Source: Semisulcospira habei
Taxonomy: Eukaryota > Mollusca > Gastropoda > Semisulcospiridae
Direction of reading: 5' to 3'
DNA length: 64,000 nt
Assembly: GCA_036245525.1 (NCBI GenBank)
Contig: BTPG01000003.1
Location: forward strand, 205,720,035-205,784,034
In this document: positions 55,795 to 64,000 of the stretch, piece after piece
Position numbering within the stretch: the stretch's first letter is position 1
How the letters are laid out: every line of letters starts with the position of its first letter
Translations under genes and position numbers: made by a program
The notes under the pieces: model-generated
What the model saw: the letters and a program-made list of their open reading frames with translations, nothing else
The model's database searches: none
What the model was told of the DNA's origin: nothing

Positions 55795-55865
55795 TAGTTA
55801 TTCCGGTTTAACGCCAAGCGGGCAACTAAGGCCATTTGAAGGCGGTTACAGCACAGTGGATAGCA
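55795..55865 (-). repeat. CTAA-type SINE 3' end, inverted
   Basis: The minus strand reads CCGCCTTCAAATGGCCTTAG, TTGCCCGCTTGGCGTTAAAC, then CGGAATAACTAATTAAC. Related to 35990-36209. Confidence 0.65.
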
Positions 55866-56175
55866 ATGACATGCATCATGGAACACATACAGACATCTCT
55901 AAAGTCTAGTAAAATCTCAGTGTTTTGGTGTGTGAAAATGCAGATCGTTCACTAACAGAGCTTAGTGAACGTGCCGCCCCAAAACTGCCCTCGTGCCATA
56001 TGCAAGTCCGTGTTGAATGAAGAGGCATCACAACTACACTGGGTCTTCTGCCTCCGAACGTCACAATGAAGTAATTTCACCACATGCACACATAATAAAC
56101 ACTTGCTGCGGTTGACGTGGCATGAATTGGTCAACTGTCCGTCAATACTTGAAATTGTCAGAGGGAATAGGAGCG

Positions 56176-56252
56176 ATAGTTCAAGGGTGGTGGCATAATA
56201 GCTTGGCGCCGATAGGCGCCAAGCTATTCTGCCACCACCCTTGAACTATCAT
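56176..56252. mobile_element. Family B hairpin core
   Basis: GATAGTTCAAGGGTGGTGGC, ATAATAGCTTGGCGCC, centre GATA, GGCGCCAAGCTATTCTGCCA, CCACCCTTGAACTATC. The outer TTAA-bearing ends are not recognisable. Confidence 0.8.
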
Positions 56253-56971
56253 TGCTGCATTGTGTTACTGAACGCACGTATAGACAGTTAATATCACGAT
56301 CACATTCCACTACACCGCATTCCATCATGAGTCCCGTCATTCCATCGCCATGGGTCCCGTAGTAACAATACTTATGACACACCTTATGACTGTACTCGTT
56401 ACTTCGATTTGAGATTTTGCTGCTCCGTCTGCTTTTTGTCTACAGTATTTAACAAATATGGTAGACTTTGAAATGGGGCTGGGTCGGGCGCATTTCGGAG
56501 CATGCACATGACGTTTTTGGCGTGCGGCGCAGAAATTCTAGCAAAGAAGTAACAAGATAAAAACGACGTCACGTCTAGCTACGCAAATCTATTATTTTTC
56601 TTCAGAATAGCTATGCTATGCCAGGCTACAGAGCTTACGAATGGCGAGAATCGCCGTGTGTCAGTCGTTATTTCCGTGTGCCAATGTATGTGGATCAGAG
56701 GGTGTGTTAGAGTAGAAGGAGATGGATTCTTGTAGCCATACGAGCCCACAGAGCGTACTAATGGCGGGAAGCGACGTGTGTCCGTCGTTAACTGTGCGCG
56801 CCGACGTGTGTGTTGATCAAGGGTTTTCTTAGAGAAGATCCCAAATGGATCAGTATAATAAGCCTAAAAATATGAACAACTCTGAATGTTCATAAAAGAT
56901 AAACGCATCTGAGCTCCAAACAATACGGTAGACTTTGGAAAGAAATCCTTATCTTGTTTTTACCTCCGCAG
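56253..56971. other. Intronic, with a local direct repeat
   Basis: ACAGAGCTTACGAATGGCGA then CGCCGTGTGTCAGTCGTTAT (56629-56672) is repeated as ACAGAGCGTACTAATGGCGG then CGACGTGTGTCCGTCGTTAA (56750-56792), an imperfect repeat with a spacing of about 121 bp. No gene seen. Confidence 0.55.
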
Positions 56972-57167
56972 AAAATGTGGCCTATAAGAAAAGAACATTT
57001 ATGTCAAGTTTCACGGAAAATCATCGGGAGTTTATGGCTGTCCGTTTTAAACCGATGGTTCGGCTATAACCAACTGTGCTGAATCGGCCATCGGTGAATA
57101 CAAGGCCTGGTGGGCAGTGGACCTGGGGCAGCAGTATACCGTCAGCAACATCACTATAACTTTGACA
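56972..57167 (+). pseudogene. Second F5/8 type C N-half exon, frameshifted
   Basis: The acceptor TACCTCCGCAG (to 56971) and donor GTAAGT (57168) are intact. The exon reads (E)NVAYKKRTFMSSFTENH, then after a frameshift near 57040-57060 DGSAITNCAESAIGEYK, AWWAVDLGQQYTVSNITITL. It closely resembles the exon at 43106-43317. Its length (196 bp) is 1 mod 3 where phase-1 to phase-1 needs 0, so one indel separates it from a usable exon. No matching C-half exon follows before the stalk exon. Confidence 0.75.
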
Positions 57168-57448
57168 GTAAGTTGGACTTTACGTATGTACGGTCATGTA
57201 ATCTTTGCTTTTATTATACGCAGAGCTTGGAATATACGAGTTTTTATTTTGCAACATACGCTTTTATTTTCTTTAGCTTTGTTTTATTTGTTTTATATTT
57301 GCATACTTTTTATTACATTGTATTATTGTTTGTTGTTCCTCCATTTAAAGGTTGTCTTTCACTATGCCAAAAAGTAGCAAAATATAGATGTATTAATTAT
57401 TGGCCATCTTAATGTATATCACCTTTGCCCAAAATACCAGATACATCT
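57168..57448. other. Intronic, no gene seen
   Basis: T-rich sequence after the donor. The open frames here read through the exon into the intron. Confidence 0.5.
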
Positions 57449-59960
57449 CTCTCTTGGCTTGACTTCGCGAACGAAGATTCTATAGGGTTTGCCCACGTCG
57501 TCTGCAGGCATTTTCGTGGCTGCGGAGGCCAATCCGGGACAGGCAGGTTCGACCGCAGTGGCTGCAGGGAAAAGGTCTGGTCAGGGTTCTGAGTTACGAC
57601 AACTCTATTTTCTTCTGCTGAGCCGCTTGTCCTTAAGGTTAGCTCTGCGAGAGTCCTCAAAGGAGACGGCTGCCTTGTAAATGGTGCAGCACCAGGTGTC
57701 GCGGTCCGCAGCAAGCGAAGACCAGTGGCGGTGGTCAATTTGGTAGGCACTAAGTGACTTCTTGAGACCGTCTTTGTATCTCTTCTTTGGTGCCCCTCTG
57801 TCTCGGTGTCCAGTGGCGAGCTCGCCGAACAGGTTGATTTTGGGTAGGGGATGATCCTCCATCCTGGAGACTTGCCCCGCTCAGCGAAGCTGTGTTCGCA
57901 GCAGCAAAGCCTCGATGCTCACAGTTTCCGCCTGTTCAAGGACTTCGACGTTGGTGACATAGTCACTCCAGTGAATGCTGAGGATGGCACGCAGGCAGCG
58001 CTGGTGAAAGCGTTCGAGGAGACGTAGTTGGCTGCTGTATAGGGCCCATGACTCGGAACCATACAGCAGGGTGGTGACGACGACAGCTCTGCACACACTT
58101 ATCTTGGTGCCTTTTTTTCAGCTGTTGATTGTGCCACACCCGCTTGAATAGTCGCCCGAAAGCACTGTTCGTTTTTGACAGCCTGTTGTCCAGCTCCTTG
58201 TACAGCTTGGCGTCTGACGTGATGATGCAGCCAAGGTAGGTAAACTGGTGTACATATTTCAGTTCGGACTCGCCGATGGTGATGTGGGGAGGGCGATGCT
58301 CTTCTTTGGGTGCCGGCTGATGAAGGACCTCTGTCTTGTTCAGACTGACCTCGAGTCCAAAGAGCTGAGCAGCATCTGCGAAACAGGACGTGATGCGCTG
58401 CAAGGCTCTCTCTGTGTGTGCAACGAGGGCAGCGTCATCAGTAAAGAGCAGCTCACGAATCAGTCGTCTGAGGTTGAACAGGCTGCCATCGAGACGAAAC
58501 CTGATGTACATTGCGCTGTCATCGTCGAGGTCCACTGTGGCCTGCTTCAACATCATGCTACAGAAGATGGTGAAGAGGGTCGTTGCCAGCACACAGCCCT
58601 ACTTCACGCCGTTGATAATGGTCACTGTTGAGTCTGGCCTGGCCTTGCTGGTCCTCGTGGAGCTGGACGATCATGTTCAGGATCTATGGGGATAGCCAAG
58701 TCGCTCCAGGATCTGCCACATGCCTTGCCTGCTCACAGTGTCGAACGCTTTTGTTAGGTCGACAAACGTTATGTACAGCCCTTTGTTCTGCTCGCGGCAC
58801 TTCTCCTGAAGCTGTCTCAGCACAAAGACCATGTCGGTGGTACTCCTGTTGGCTCTGAAGCCACACTGGCCCTCTGGGAGGTGGTCTTCAGCAATGGCAG
58901 GTACCAGCCGATTCAGGAGCAGCCGTGCGAGAATTTTCCCGGCAATGGACAGCAGGGTAATTCCACGATAATTAGAGCAGGCAGACTTCTCTCCTTTGTT
59001 CTTGTACAGGGTGATGATGACTGCATCGCGGAGATCCTTTGGTAGTGTTCCTTTCTCCCAGCAGCAGAGAAAGAGGTCGTGGAGCTTGTTGTGCAGTGCT
59101 GGGCCTCCATGTTTCTAGATCTCTGGCGGGATTCCGTCAATGTCTGCTGCTGTGCCACTCTTGAGCTGGTAAATGGCTGTGAGGGTCTCTTCGGTGGTGG
59201 GCGGTTCGTCCAATTCAACATTTAGTGGGAGGTGTGGGATTTGGAGGATGACTGTTTCTTGAACAGTGCGTACAGCGCTGAAGAGGTCCTGAAAGTATTC
59301 CAACCAGCGGTTAAAGATGGAAGTATTATCCTTGAGGAGTGCCTGTCCATCAGTGCTTTGCATGGGACTTTGTACCAGGTGCCTGGGGCCATACACTGCT
59401 TTCAGTGCTTCGTAGAAGCCCCTATAGTCACCGTTGTCAGCGCAAAGCTGGGTCCTCTGTGCGAGTCTGGACCATCACTCGCTCTGGAGCTCTCTAAGCT
59501 TGCGCTGGAGACTGCTGGAGATGAGGCGGAAGGCAGACTTCTTCATAGGGCGGGAAGGCTGGGCTAGGTGGGCCTGGTGGGCGGCTCTTTTTTTGCTAGA
59601 GGTTCCTGGATCTCTATGTCATTTTCGTCAAACCATTCTTTGTTCCTCTTTCTAACAAAGCCCAAAATTTCCACAGAAGATTTTACAATAGCAGTTTTCA
59701 GTTGTTCCCAGAGTGTTTAAGGGGAGGAGTCTGCTGGATCAACTGTGTCTTTGAGCATGCGCTGTAAATCTGTCTGAAGGGCAGCTTTCTTGTCGTCACG
59801 CTGAAGGCTGGCAACATCAAGCTTTTTCTTGGGGGAGGGGGCGGGCTTTCTTGAGTTTGAACTTACCTCAGCCTCTGCTTTTTTTAAGGGCTTAGTGCTA
59901 CTTGTTTCATGCGATCTGACAGCAAGCCTCAGCGTTGGAGAATAGTCATGTCGCTCTCGT
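57449..59960 (-). pseudogene. LINE of the 22.3-kb family, inverted, longer at the 5' end but decayed
   Basis: From the 5' end on the minus strand: a basic linker (KPAPSPKKKLDVASLQRDDK, about 59860-59800), EQLKTAIVKSSVEILGFVRK (59710-59650), KEWFDENDIEIQE, ALKAVYGPRHLVQSP and PLNVELDEPPTTEETLTAIY. Then RT pieces in shifted frames (GFRANRSTTDMVFVL, FVDLTKAFDTVSRQGMW, LLFTDDAALVAHTE), the thumb and LRWAGQVSRMED. The FADD box has become FTDD. At least one stop and several frameshifts are present. The 3' end (GTCAAGCCAAGAGAG, about 57449) is the same as in the open copy. The 5' border meets a family A MITE. It lies antisense in the receptor intron. Confidence 0.88.
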
Positions 59961-59961
59961 A

Positions 59962-60102
59962 AAAGTGCGAACACCACCCAACTGCAAGAAAAATAGTTCC
60001 TCATGAGCCCCCGCCGTTGCGGTTGCTAAAGAGTATCTATGTCTTTTGCTGACACTACTTTGTCTCCAAGTTCCTTTGATGCCAGGGGATCTTTGACGTT
60101 AA
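59962..60102 (-). mobile_element. Family A hairpin MITE, inverted, adjoining the LINE 5' end
   Basis: GCGAACACCACCCAACTGCA, CCTCATGAGCCCCCGCCGTT, then a decayed second arm (GCGGTTGCTAAAGAGTATCT) and GCTGACACTACTTTGTCTCC. The outer left part is missing where the LINE begins. Confidence 0.7.
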
Positions 60103-60459
60103 CTAAATTGATTTTAAAATCACAACCTGCTTCAATTAACAGTACAGAGATAAAACATGTACACATTCCGTTCATTGTATCATCTGTGCCGTCAGCTCAC
60201 TCTTGACGTATAAAATGTCAAAACCACAAACACCCTTTACATTAACTTCAGTTCGCAGTCGACAGTGCACGTGAGGTTCTCAGCGGGCCCGCTTTGCCCG
60301 GCGTAACGCGTCAAAGTGACGACAGATAGATATAAATGTGTAGTCTGCCATGCCAAAGTGACTTAATAAATTGGCCAGTCATCCTGACGTGTTTCATGTT
60401 GTCAATAGTACAATTGCGTCGAAAGCGAGCAGACACAATCGTGTACAAAGCTCTTCTTT

Positions 60460-61143
60460 CAAAACTTTCTCTATCGGTAGCGGTTTTCGTCGCGATGATT
60501 CCTGCAGGAATAACAACACACTGACATCCTGCAGGATTAGCAGGAATAACAACACCCTGACGTCCTGCAGGAATAATAACACCCTGACGTCCTGCAGGAA
60601 TAATAACATCCTGACGTCCTGCATGAATAACAACATCCTGACGTCCTACAGAAATAACAACACCCTGACATCCTGCAGGAATCATCGCGACAAAAACCGC
60701 TACCAACAGACGGGGCGGTCCGTGGCGGAGTGGTTAAGGCGCCTGCCACCAATACCAAAGGTGCGAGGTTCGAAAACGGGTTCCGGCGTCGGACTTTTCT
60801 CCTCCGGTAAGTGTCACCGTTAATTCGGGCGGACCGTCGGGGGTTCTTTCTCCGTGTACTCCGGTTCTTCCACCCCCCACCAAACCCTACAACTTTGGTA
60901 CCGGTTTCAAGCCACTTTACAAATTTCAAATACAAGCGATCAAAAATCTCTGTAACTACAGTAGCTAAATTGGCCCTTCGTCTGTCTTGTACTGTGTGTT
61001 GTCTTATATGGCGTAAATCCGTGTCTGTTACGTGAGTGTGCGTGTTGGGTTTCAGTTCGCGGCGTTTTGAGTCGATTCGCCCACAAATTGAGGAAAAGCG
61101 CCTATATAATATCGGTATTAATATTATTATTACAAAGGGTTAA
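60460..61143 (+). mobile_element. Family D foldback element with minisatellite and an inserted SINE
   Basis: TATCGGTAGCGGTTTTCGTC and GCGATGATTCCTGCAGGAAT at the left, GAATCATCGCGACAAAAACC and GCTACCAACAG at the right. Between them (60504-60680) are about 6-7 units of CCTGCAGGAATAACAACACC plus CTGACGT. The terminal AAAGGGTTAA (TTAA 61140-61143) is separated from the arm by a SINE. The left TTAA is decayed. Confidence 0.8.
60717..61136 (+). mobile_element. tRNA-derived SINE with an ATT-repeat tail
   Basis: GGTCCGTGGCGGAGTGGTTA then AGGCGC is a pol III A-box region of the Leu/Ser tRNA type. GCGAGGTTCGAAAAC is a degraded B box. The body includes CTCCTCCGGTAAGTGTCACC and a 3' domain AGGAAAAGCGCCTATATAAT then TATTATTATTA. 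It is inserted inside the right end of the family D element. Not a functional tRNA, because no anticodon arm or acceptor pairing can be drawn. Confidence 0.75.
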
Positions 61144-61225
61144 TGATATAATTTCTTCTGTCTCATAAACACCTTTGATTAGAAAATGGCCAAACATGTT
61201 TAACATTTCAATTATATCTGTCTAG

Positions 61226-61561
61226 TGGCTAACGCTACAAGCCCTGAAAGTACGTATACTACCACAACGTATGCAAGTTCCACTACAACCCAAGAGGGTA
61301 CGACCATCAGCCGCGGGGATTCTACCACAAGCAATGGGAGTTTTGTCACACCTCTGAAAGAAACAGCCGCACATTATGGGGTAGTGTCACAACTCAGACA
61401 GAAACAATTACAAACTATGAAAATACTACGCTTAATCTAACAGGAAACAACACATCAGATGCACGTGATGCTGGAACCAATATTGCAGTCATCGTTGGTC
61501 CTGTGGTGGGAGGTGCGGTTTTACTGATCATCATCGTTCTCATCGCTGTAATAATTGTCAG
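61226..61561 (+). CDS. Receptor exon: Ser/Thr-rich stalk and transmembrane segment
   Basis: The acceptor ATATCTGTCTAG ends at 61225 and the donor GTGATT begins at 61562. In phase 1 it reads ANATSPESTYTTTTYASSTT, TQEGTTISRGDSTTSNGSFV. After a one-base frameshift (about 61345-61370) it reads SVTTQTETITNYENTTLNLT, GNNTSDARDAGTN and a hydrophobic helix IAVIVGPVVGGAVLLIIIVL, IAVIIV, ending at R. The stalk carries several N-x-S/T sites and is a likely O-glycosylated mucin-like spacer. The membrane segment is followed by a strongly basic stop-transfer in the next exon, giving a type I topology. Length (336 bp) is one base off the expected phase-1 to phase-2 value, so there is a genuine lesion or a sequencing indel. 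Confidence 0.75.
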
Positions 61562-61909
61562 GTGATTTTTGTTTTGGTATTTTGCAGTGTAGACCTAGCT
61601 CATAAAAGACCCTGCCCCACCACTCCATCCACTTTGCTTATTATGACAAAGACGTCAAGATGACTAGGTTCGCACATTTTTGGTAACTGTCTTACAGAAA
61701 AGAAAAAAAAACATTAAAAAAAATACTTGTTTGGTCTGTAGCGGTAAATCCAGCAATTAGTCAGTCGTTGTTATTTGGAAAATATTCCATTTTAATAATA
61801 TTCTTTATCTGCAGAAATGATTCTTCTCAACAAACGGTCATGGTGTACAACGTATGGTTCCACAATCCAGGGTTTCAGACGTATAACTGATAAATATTAC
61901 GGTATTGTT

Positions 61910-62142
61910 TGAAACGAAAGACTGCCGAAAACGAACGGGAGCGAGAGTCGCGGTCGACAACCAGCTTATGCATAGACAACACTCCAAACCTCTCCAAGAG
62001 GCATAAATCCTCATGAGCCCGGAGGGCTCATGAGGACCTATGCCTCTTGGAGAGGTTTGGAGTGTTGTATTTGCTTAAGAAACTGACGATTTGCTGTCGT
62101 TCGTTGTTGGGAGTCGTTCGCTGCAAACAAAACCTCACTAAA
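61910..62142. mobile_element. Family F hairpin MITE with a family A-like core
   Basis: GACTGCCGAAAACGAACGGG, ATAGACAACACTCCAAACCT, CTCCAAGAGGCATAAATCCT, CATGAGCCCGGAGGGCTCAT, GAGGACCTATGCCTCTTGGA, GAGGTTTGGAGTGTTGTATT, then TCGTTCGTTGTTGGGAGTCG. Arms of about 50 bp. The centre CCTCATGAGCCC/GGGCTCATGAGG is the family A core with a short loop. Confidence 0.85.
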
Positions 62143-62298
62143 AACACACTAAAGCAATCAGGTCTGAATGTCTGTACACTTAGCTAAGAAAAGTTATTCT
62201 GCTTTTCGACTACACAATAAGTCAGTCTGGATGACACTGATTTATGGTCACTCTGATGTCGTAACAATGTAATTTCAAGGGATTTCTTTCTTAATCAG

Positions 62299-62426
62299 GC
62301 GAAAACGACGTTGGAGAAGAAAATACGCTTCCGATGAGACAGACAAAGAATCGGGCTCAACTGATCATCGCATGGAACGCCATGCTGCAGTGAAACCAGT
62401 GTCTTACGCGCCAATAGAAATGAAAG
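62299..62426 (+). CDS. Receptor exon: juxtamembrane and proximal cytoplasmic tail with ITIM-like motif
   Basis: TTTCTTAATCAG precedes, AAAG|GTAGTA follows. Joined in phase 2 to the stalk-TM exon it gives RRKRRWRRKYASDETDKESG, STDHRMERHAAVKPVSYAPI, EMK. Nine of the first ten residues after the membrane are basic or aromatic, a clear stop-transfer. VSYAPI fits the inhibitory-motif consensus [SIVL]-x-Y-x-x-[ILV], which in other animals recruits SH2 phosphatases when phosphorylated. The exon is intact and ends in phase 1. A signalling role is inference from one motif. Confidence 0.72.
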
Positions 62427-62587
62427 GTAGTAGCCAATACTTTGGTTGCCATTTTGTTTTAAATTGTATATGCTACGATTTGTTTCCGGAAAGTTTTAGC
62501 CCAGCTGACACAGACTTTGTTTCTGCAGTCTTCTTTAATGCAGGACCAAAAAGCCCTAGATGTCCCAGGAATATGGATTCACAGTTG

Positions 62588-62672
62588 TTTCAGCAAGAGG
62601 CATAGATGCTCATGAACCCCCGCAAAGGAAAGAAGGGGGGGGGGGCATGATGACTTATATTTCTTGCAGTTT
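62588..62672 (+). mobile_element. Family A MITE core, decayed
   Basis: CAGTTGTTTCAGCAAGAGGC, ATAGATGCTCATGAACCCCC, a G run, then CATGATGACTTATATTTCTT GCAG. The left outer part is visible from about 62520. Confidence 0.65.
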
Positions 62673-62759
62673 GCTTGCGTTGAAAAGGGTTGGCGCGCAA
62701 AGCATTAGGCATGGTTGTATCATATTTTTCAAGGGCTAAGTAGCAGGGTACATAGAACA

Positions 62760-62818
62760 GTCCCAATGCGCAAAAGAAAAGGCCATCGACGTCGGCCCGA
62801 TGACCTTACGCACTGGGG
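62760..62818. mobile_element. Deleted family C hairpin
   Basis: CCCAATGCGCAAAAGAAAAG, GCCATCGACGTCGGCCCGAT, GACCTTACGCACTGGGG. The centre of the hairpin is missing. Confidence 0.75.
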
Positions 62819-62883
62819 TCGTGACATCCCTTTTCTTAGAATACTTACATTGTTGTCTCTATTTAAAAAAAAAACAACAACTG

Positions 62884-63093
62884 TTAAATCCTTCTGCCCG
62901 CGACACACCACAGCAAGATATGGATCGACCATGATAGTTGAAGGGTCCTGGCAGAATAGCTTGGCTCATACAGGCGCCAAGCTATTCTGCCACCACCCTT
63001 GAACTATCATGGCCGATCTGTCTCCTGAATTGTAATTTAGTCCTCAGGGGATTGCTCCAAAATGTGGGTATTTCGTACCTCGGGCACAATAAG
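62884..63093 (+). mobile_element. Family B hairpin MITE
   Basis: TTAAATCCTTCTGCCCGCGA at the left. Hairpin ATCGACCATGATAGTTGAAG ... CTTGAACTATCATGGCCGAT, with the centre CTCATACAGGCGCC. The right end CTCGGGCACAATAAG is decayed. It ends about 70 bp before the acceptor of the next receptor exon. Confidence 0.8.
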
Positions 63094-63160
63094 TTTCTTC
63101 TTCTTTGTTTAATGTTATATACTCACTGAATGACAATAAACCTTCTTATTTTGTTAACAG

Positions 63161-63717
63161 TTTGGGATTTCAAGGAATCGCGACAGTCAAAACCGATGAT
63201 TGCCGTTAAACCCAGAAGGAACAGGACACCACCGAGCAATGCCAGCGGGTCTGCTGATATCCGGATGAATGCAGCAGGGAAGGCTCGCACACAAACTGTT
63301 CCACAAGCAAGTAACGGAGATCTCTCATCCTCATCACCAGATTCAGCTGCTGTTGTTGATGTTACGGATGTGTTAGATAGAGAATCTTTTCAGGCAGAAA
63401 CTGAACCCGCTTTAGGCGCAGAATCTACAGCACGTGCACCCAGAAGACGACAGAAGACTCTAGGTGCATCAGGTGCAGGATTTGCAGTTTCAGTGTCCTC
63501 AGCATGTGCACCGACTACAGCGCAGAGGAGTGAAGTTCATCAACTAAGTGAAGTCCCGGCACTCGCTGACGGTGTTACGGGGGCCGCCCATGATCATGAG
63601 TACCAGAACAGGAAAGATGTGTACGCGATCTTCAAGGCGTCCGGACCTGACTTGGACAACGTCCAGCAATACCTTGTGGACCGGCTGGCTTCTGGAGAGC
63701 TGCGGGATGAATTTCGA
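63161..63717 (+). CDS. Receptor exon: distal cytoplasmic tail
   Basis: TTTTGTTAACAG precedes and the likely donor GTAGGT begins at 63718. In phase 1 the exon reads (V)WDFKESRQSKPMIAVKPRR, NRTPPSNASGSADIRMNAAG. A long Ser/Ala/Pro-rich, probably disordered section follows (DLSSSSPDSAAVVDVTDVLD, RAPRRRQKTLGASGAG), then a more ordered end DHEYQNRKDVYAIFKASGPD, LDNVQQYLVDRLASGELRDE, FR. The 557-bp frame is fully open. Reading past the donor enters a family C hairpin at 63727 and soon stops, so I end the exon at the donor. No enzymatic domain is seen. The final exons lie beyond the window. Confidence 0.72.
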
Positions 63718-63726
63718 GTAGGTTCC

Positions 63727-63821
63727 AATACGCAAAAGGGCATCGGGCCGACGTCGACCTCCGTTGGCCCGCGCATGGCCAAAGGCGGCAGACGTCGGCC
63801 CGATGGCCTTTGCTCATTGTG
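63727..63821. mobile_element. GC-rich hairpin MITE, family C
   Basis: AATACGCAAAAGGGCATCGG, GCCGACGTCGACCTCCGTTG, GCCCGCGCATGGCC at the centre, then AGACGTCGGCCCGATGGCCT and TTGCTCATTG. It starts about 10 bp after the splice donor at 63718. Confidence 0.85.
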
Positions 63822-63857
63822 TTGAGGTATTTATGAGGAAGTAACATAAAGACAACG

Positions 63858-63874
63858 CCCCCCCCCCCCCCCAA

Positions 63875-63918
<44 letters not shown>
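63858..63918. repeat. Poly-C and poly-A runs
   Basis: A run of about 15 C followed by AAC and about 43 A. Homopolymer lengths are unlikely to be exact. Confidence 0.9.
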
Positions 63919-63920
<2 letters not shown>

Positions 63921-64000
63921 CGACGGCAAAGAAAGCAACAACAACAAAAAACAAAAACAAAACAAACACACCACACATTAAAAAAACGAGCACGGAGAGA

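Noticed and set aside
60717..60790. A Leu/Ser tRNA gene
   Set aside because: The B box is degraded, there is no acceptor pairing, and the sequence continues into a SINE body and tandem tail.

Overview
This is animal nuclear DNA, most likely from a marine mollusc (gastropod or bivalve; species not determinable from the window). The reasons are spliced exons of secreted or membrane lectins (tectonin, F5/8-type C domains), SINE 3' ends with CTAA-type tails of the kind I associate with molluscs, several non-LTR retrotransposon lineages plus a Penelope-like element, and very long CT/GA, TG and AT microsatellites. Nothing bacterial or viral is present. Most open frames are retrotransposon remnants or microsatellite artefacts (RERERE, SLSLSL, HTHTHT, YIYIYI).

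Layout. 1-2.5 kb: a near-perfect 304-bp palindrome, a 37-bp tandem repeat derived from reverse-transcriptase sequence, and a decayed Penelope-like element with a GIY-YIG endonuclease. 2.5-6.8 kb: a CR1/Jockey-like LINE split by a nested, internally deleted RTE-like element (8-bp TSD), then 3'-tail sequences ending in long CT tracts. 6.9-25.5 kb: two head-to-tail copies of an 8.3-kb unit, each bounded by TTAA with ends GGTTGTA/TACAACC. Unit 2 also carries a fresh LINE insertion with an open 744-codon reverse-transcriptase frame. 25.6-40 kb: a dense field of hairpin MITEs, mostly TTAA-bounded, an RNase H-bearing LINE fragment, and a probable 2.2-kb solo LTR inside a MITE. The LTR holds five hairpins with compensatory base changes.

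Host genes are on the + strand. Two exons of a tectonin (tachylectin-1/L6-like) lectin lie at 37.3-38.3 kb. A multi-exon type I membrane receptor follows from 41.06 to at least 63.7 kb: EGF-like exon, F5/8C N-half, F5/8C C-half, a second partial EGF and F5/8C set, Ser/Thr-rich stalk plus transmembrane segment, and two cytoplasmic exons. The tail holds an ITIM-like VSYAPI motif. Intact boundaries are mostly phase 1, as in shuffled extracellular modules. Several of these exons carry single-base frameshifts, so the region is either partly pseudogenised or contains assembly indels. Introns are filled by MITEs, SINEs, LINE copies in reverse orientation, and microsatellites.

The most notable signals are the family of TTAA-bounded hairpin elements, which often abut through one shared TTAA; the tandem 8-kb TTAA-bounded units; the covarying hairpin array in the putative LTR; and the candidate lectin receptor with an inhibitory-type tail.
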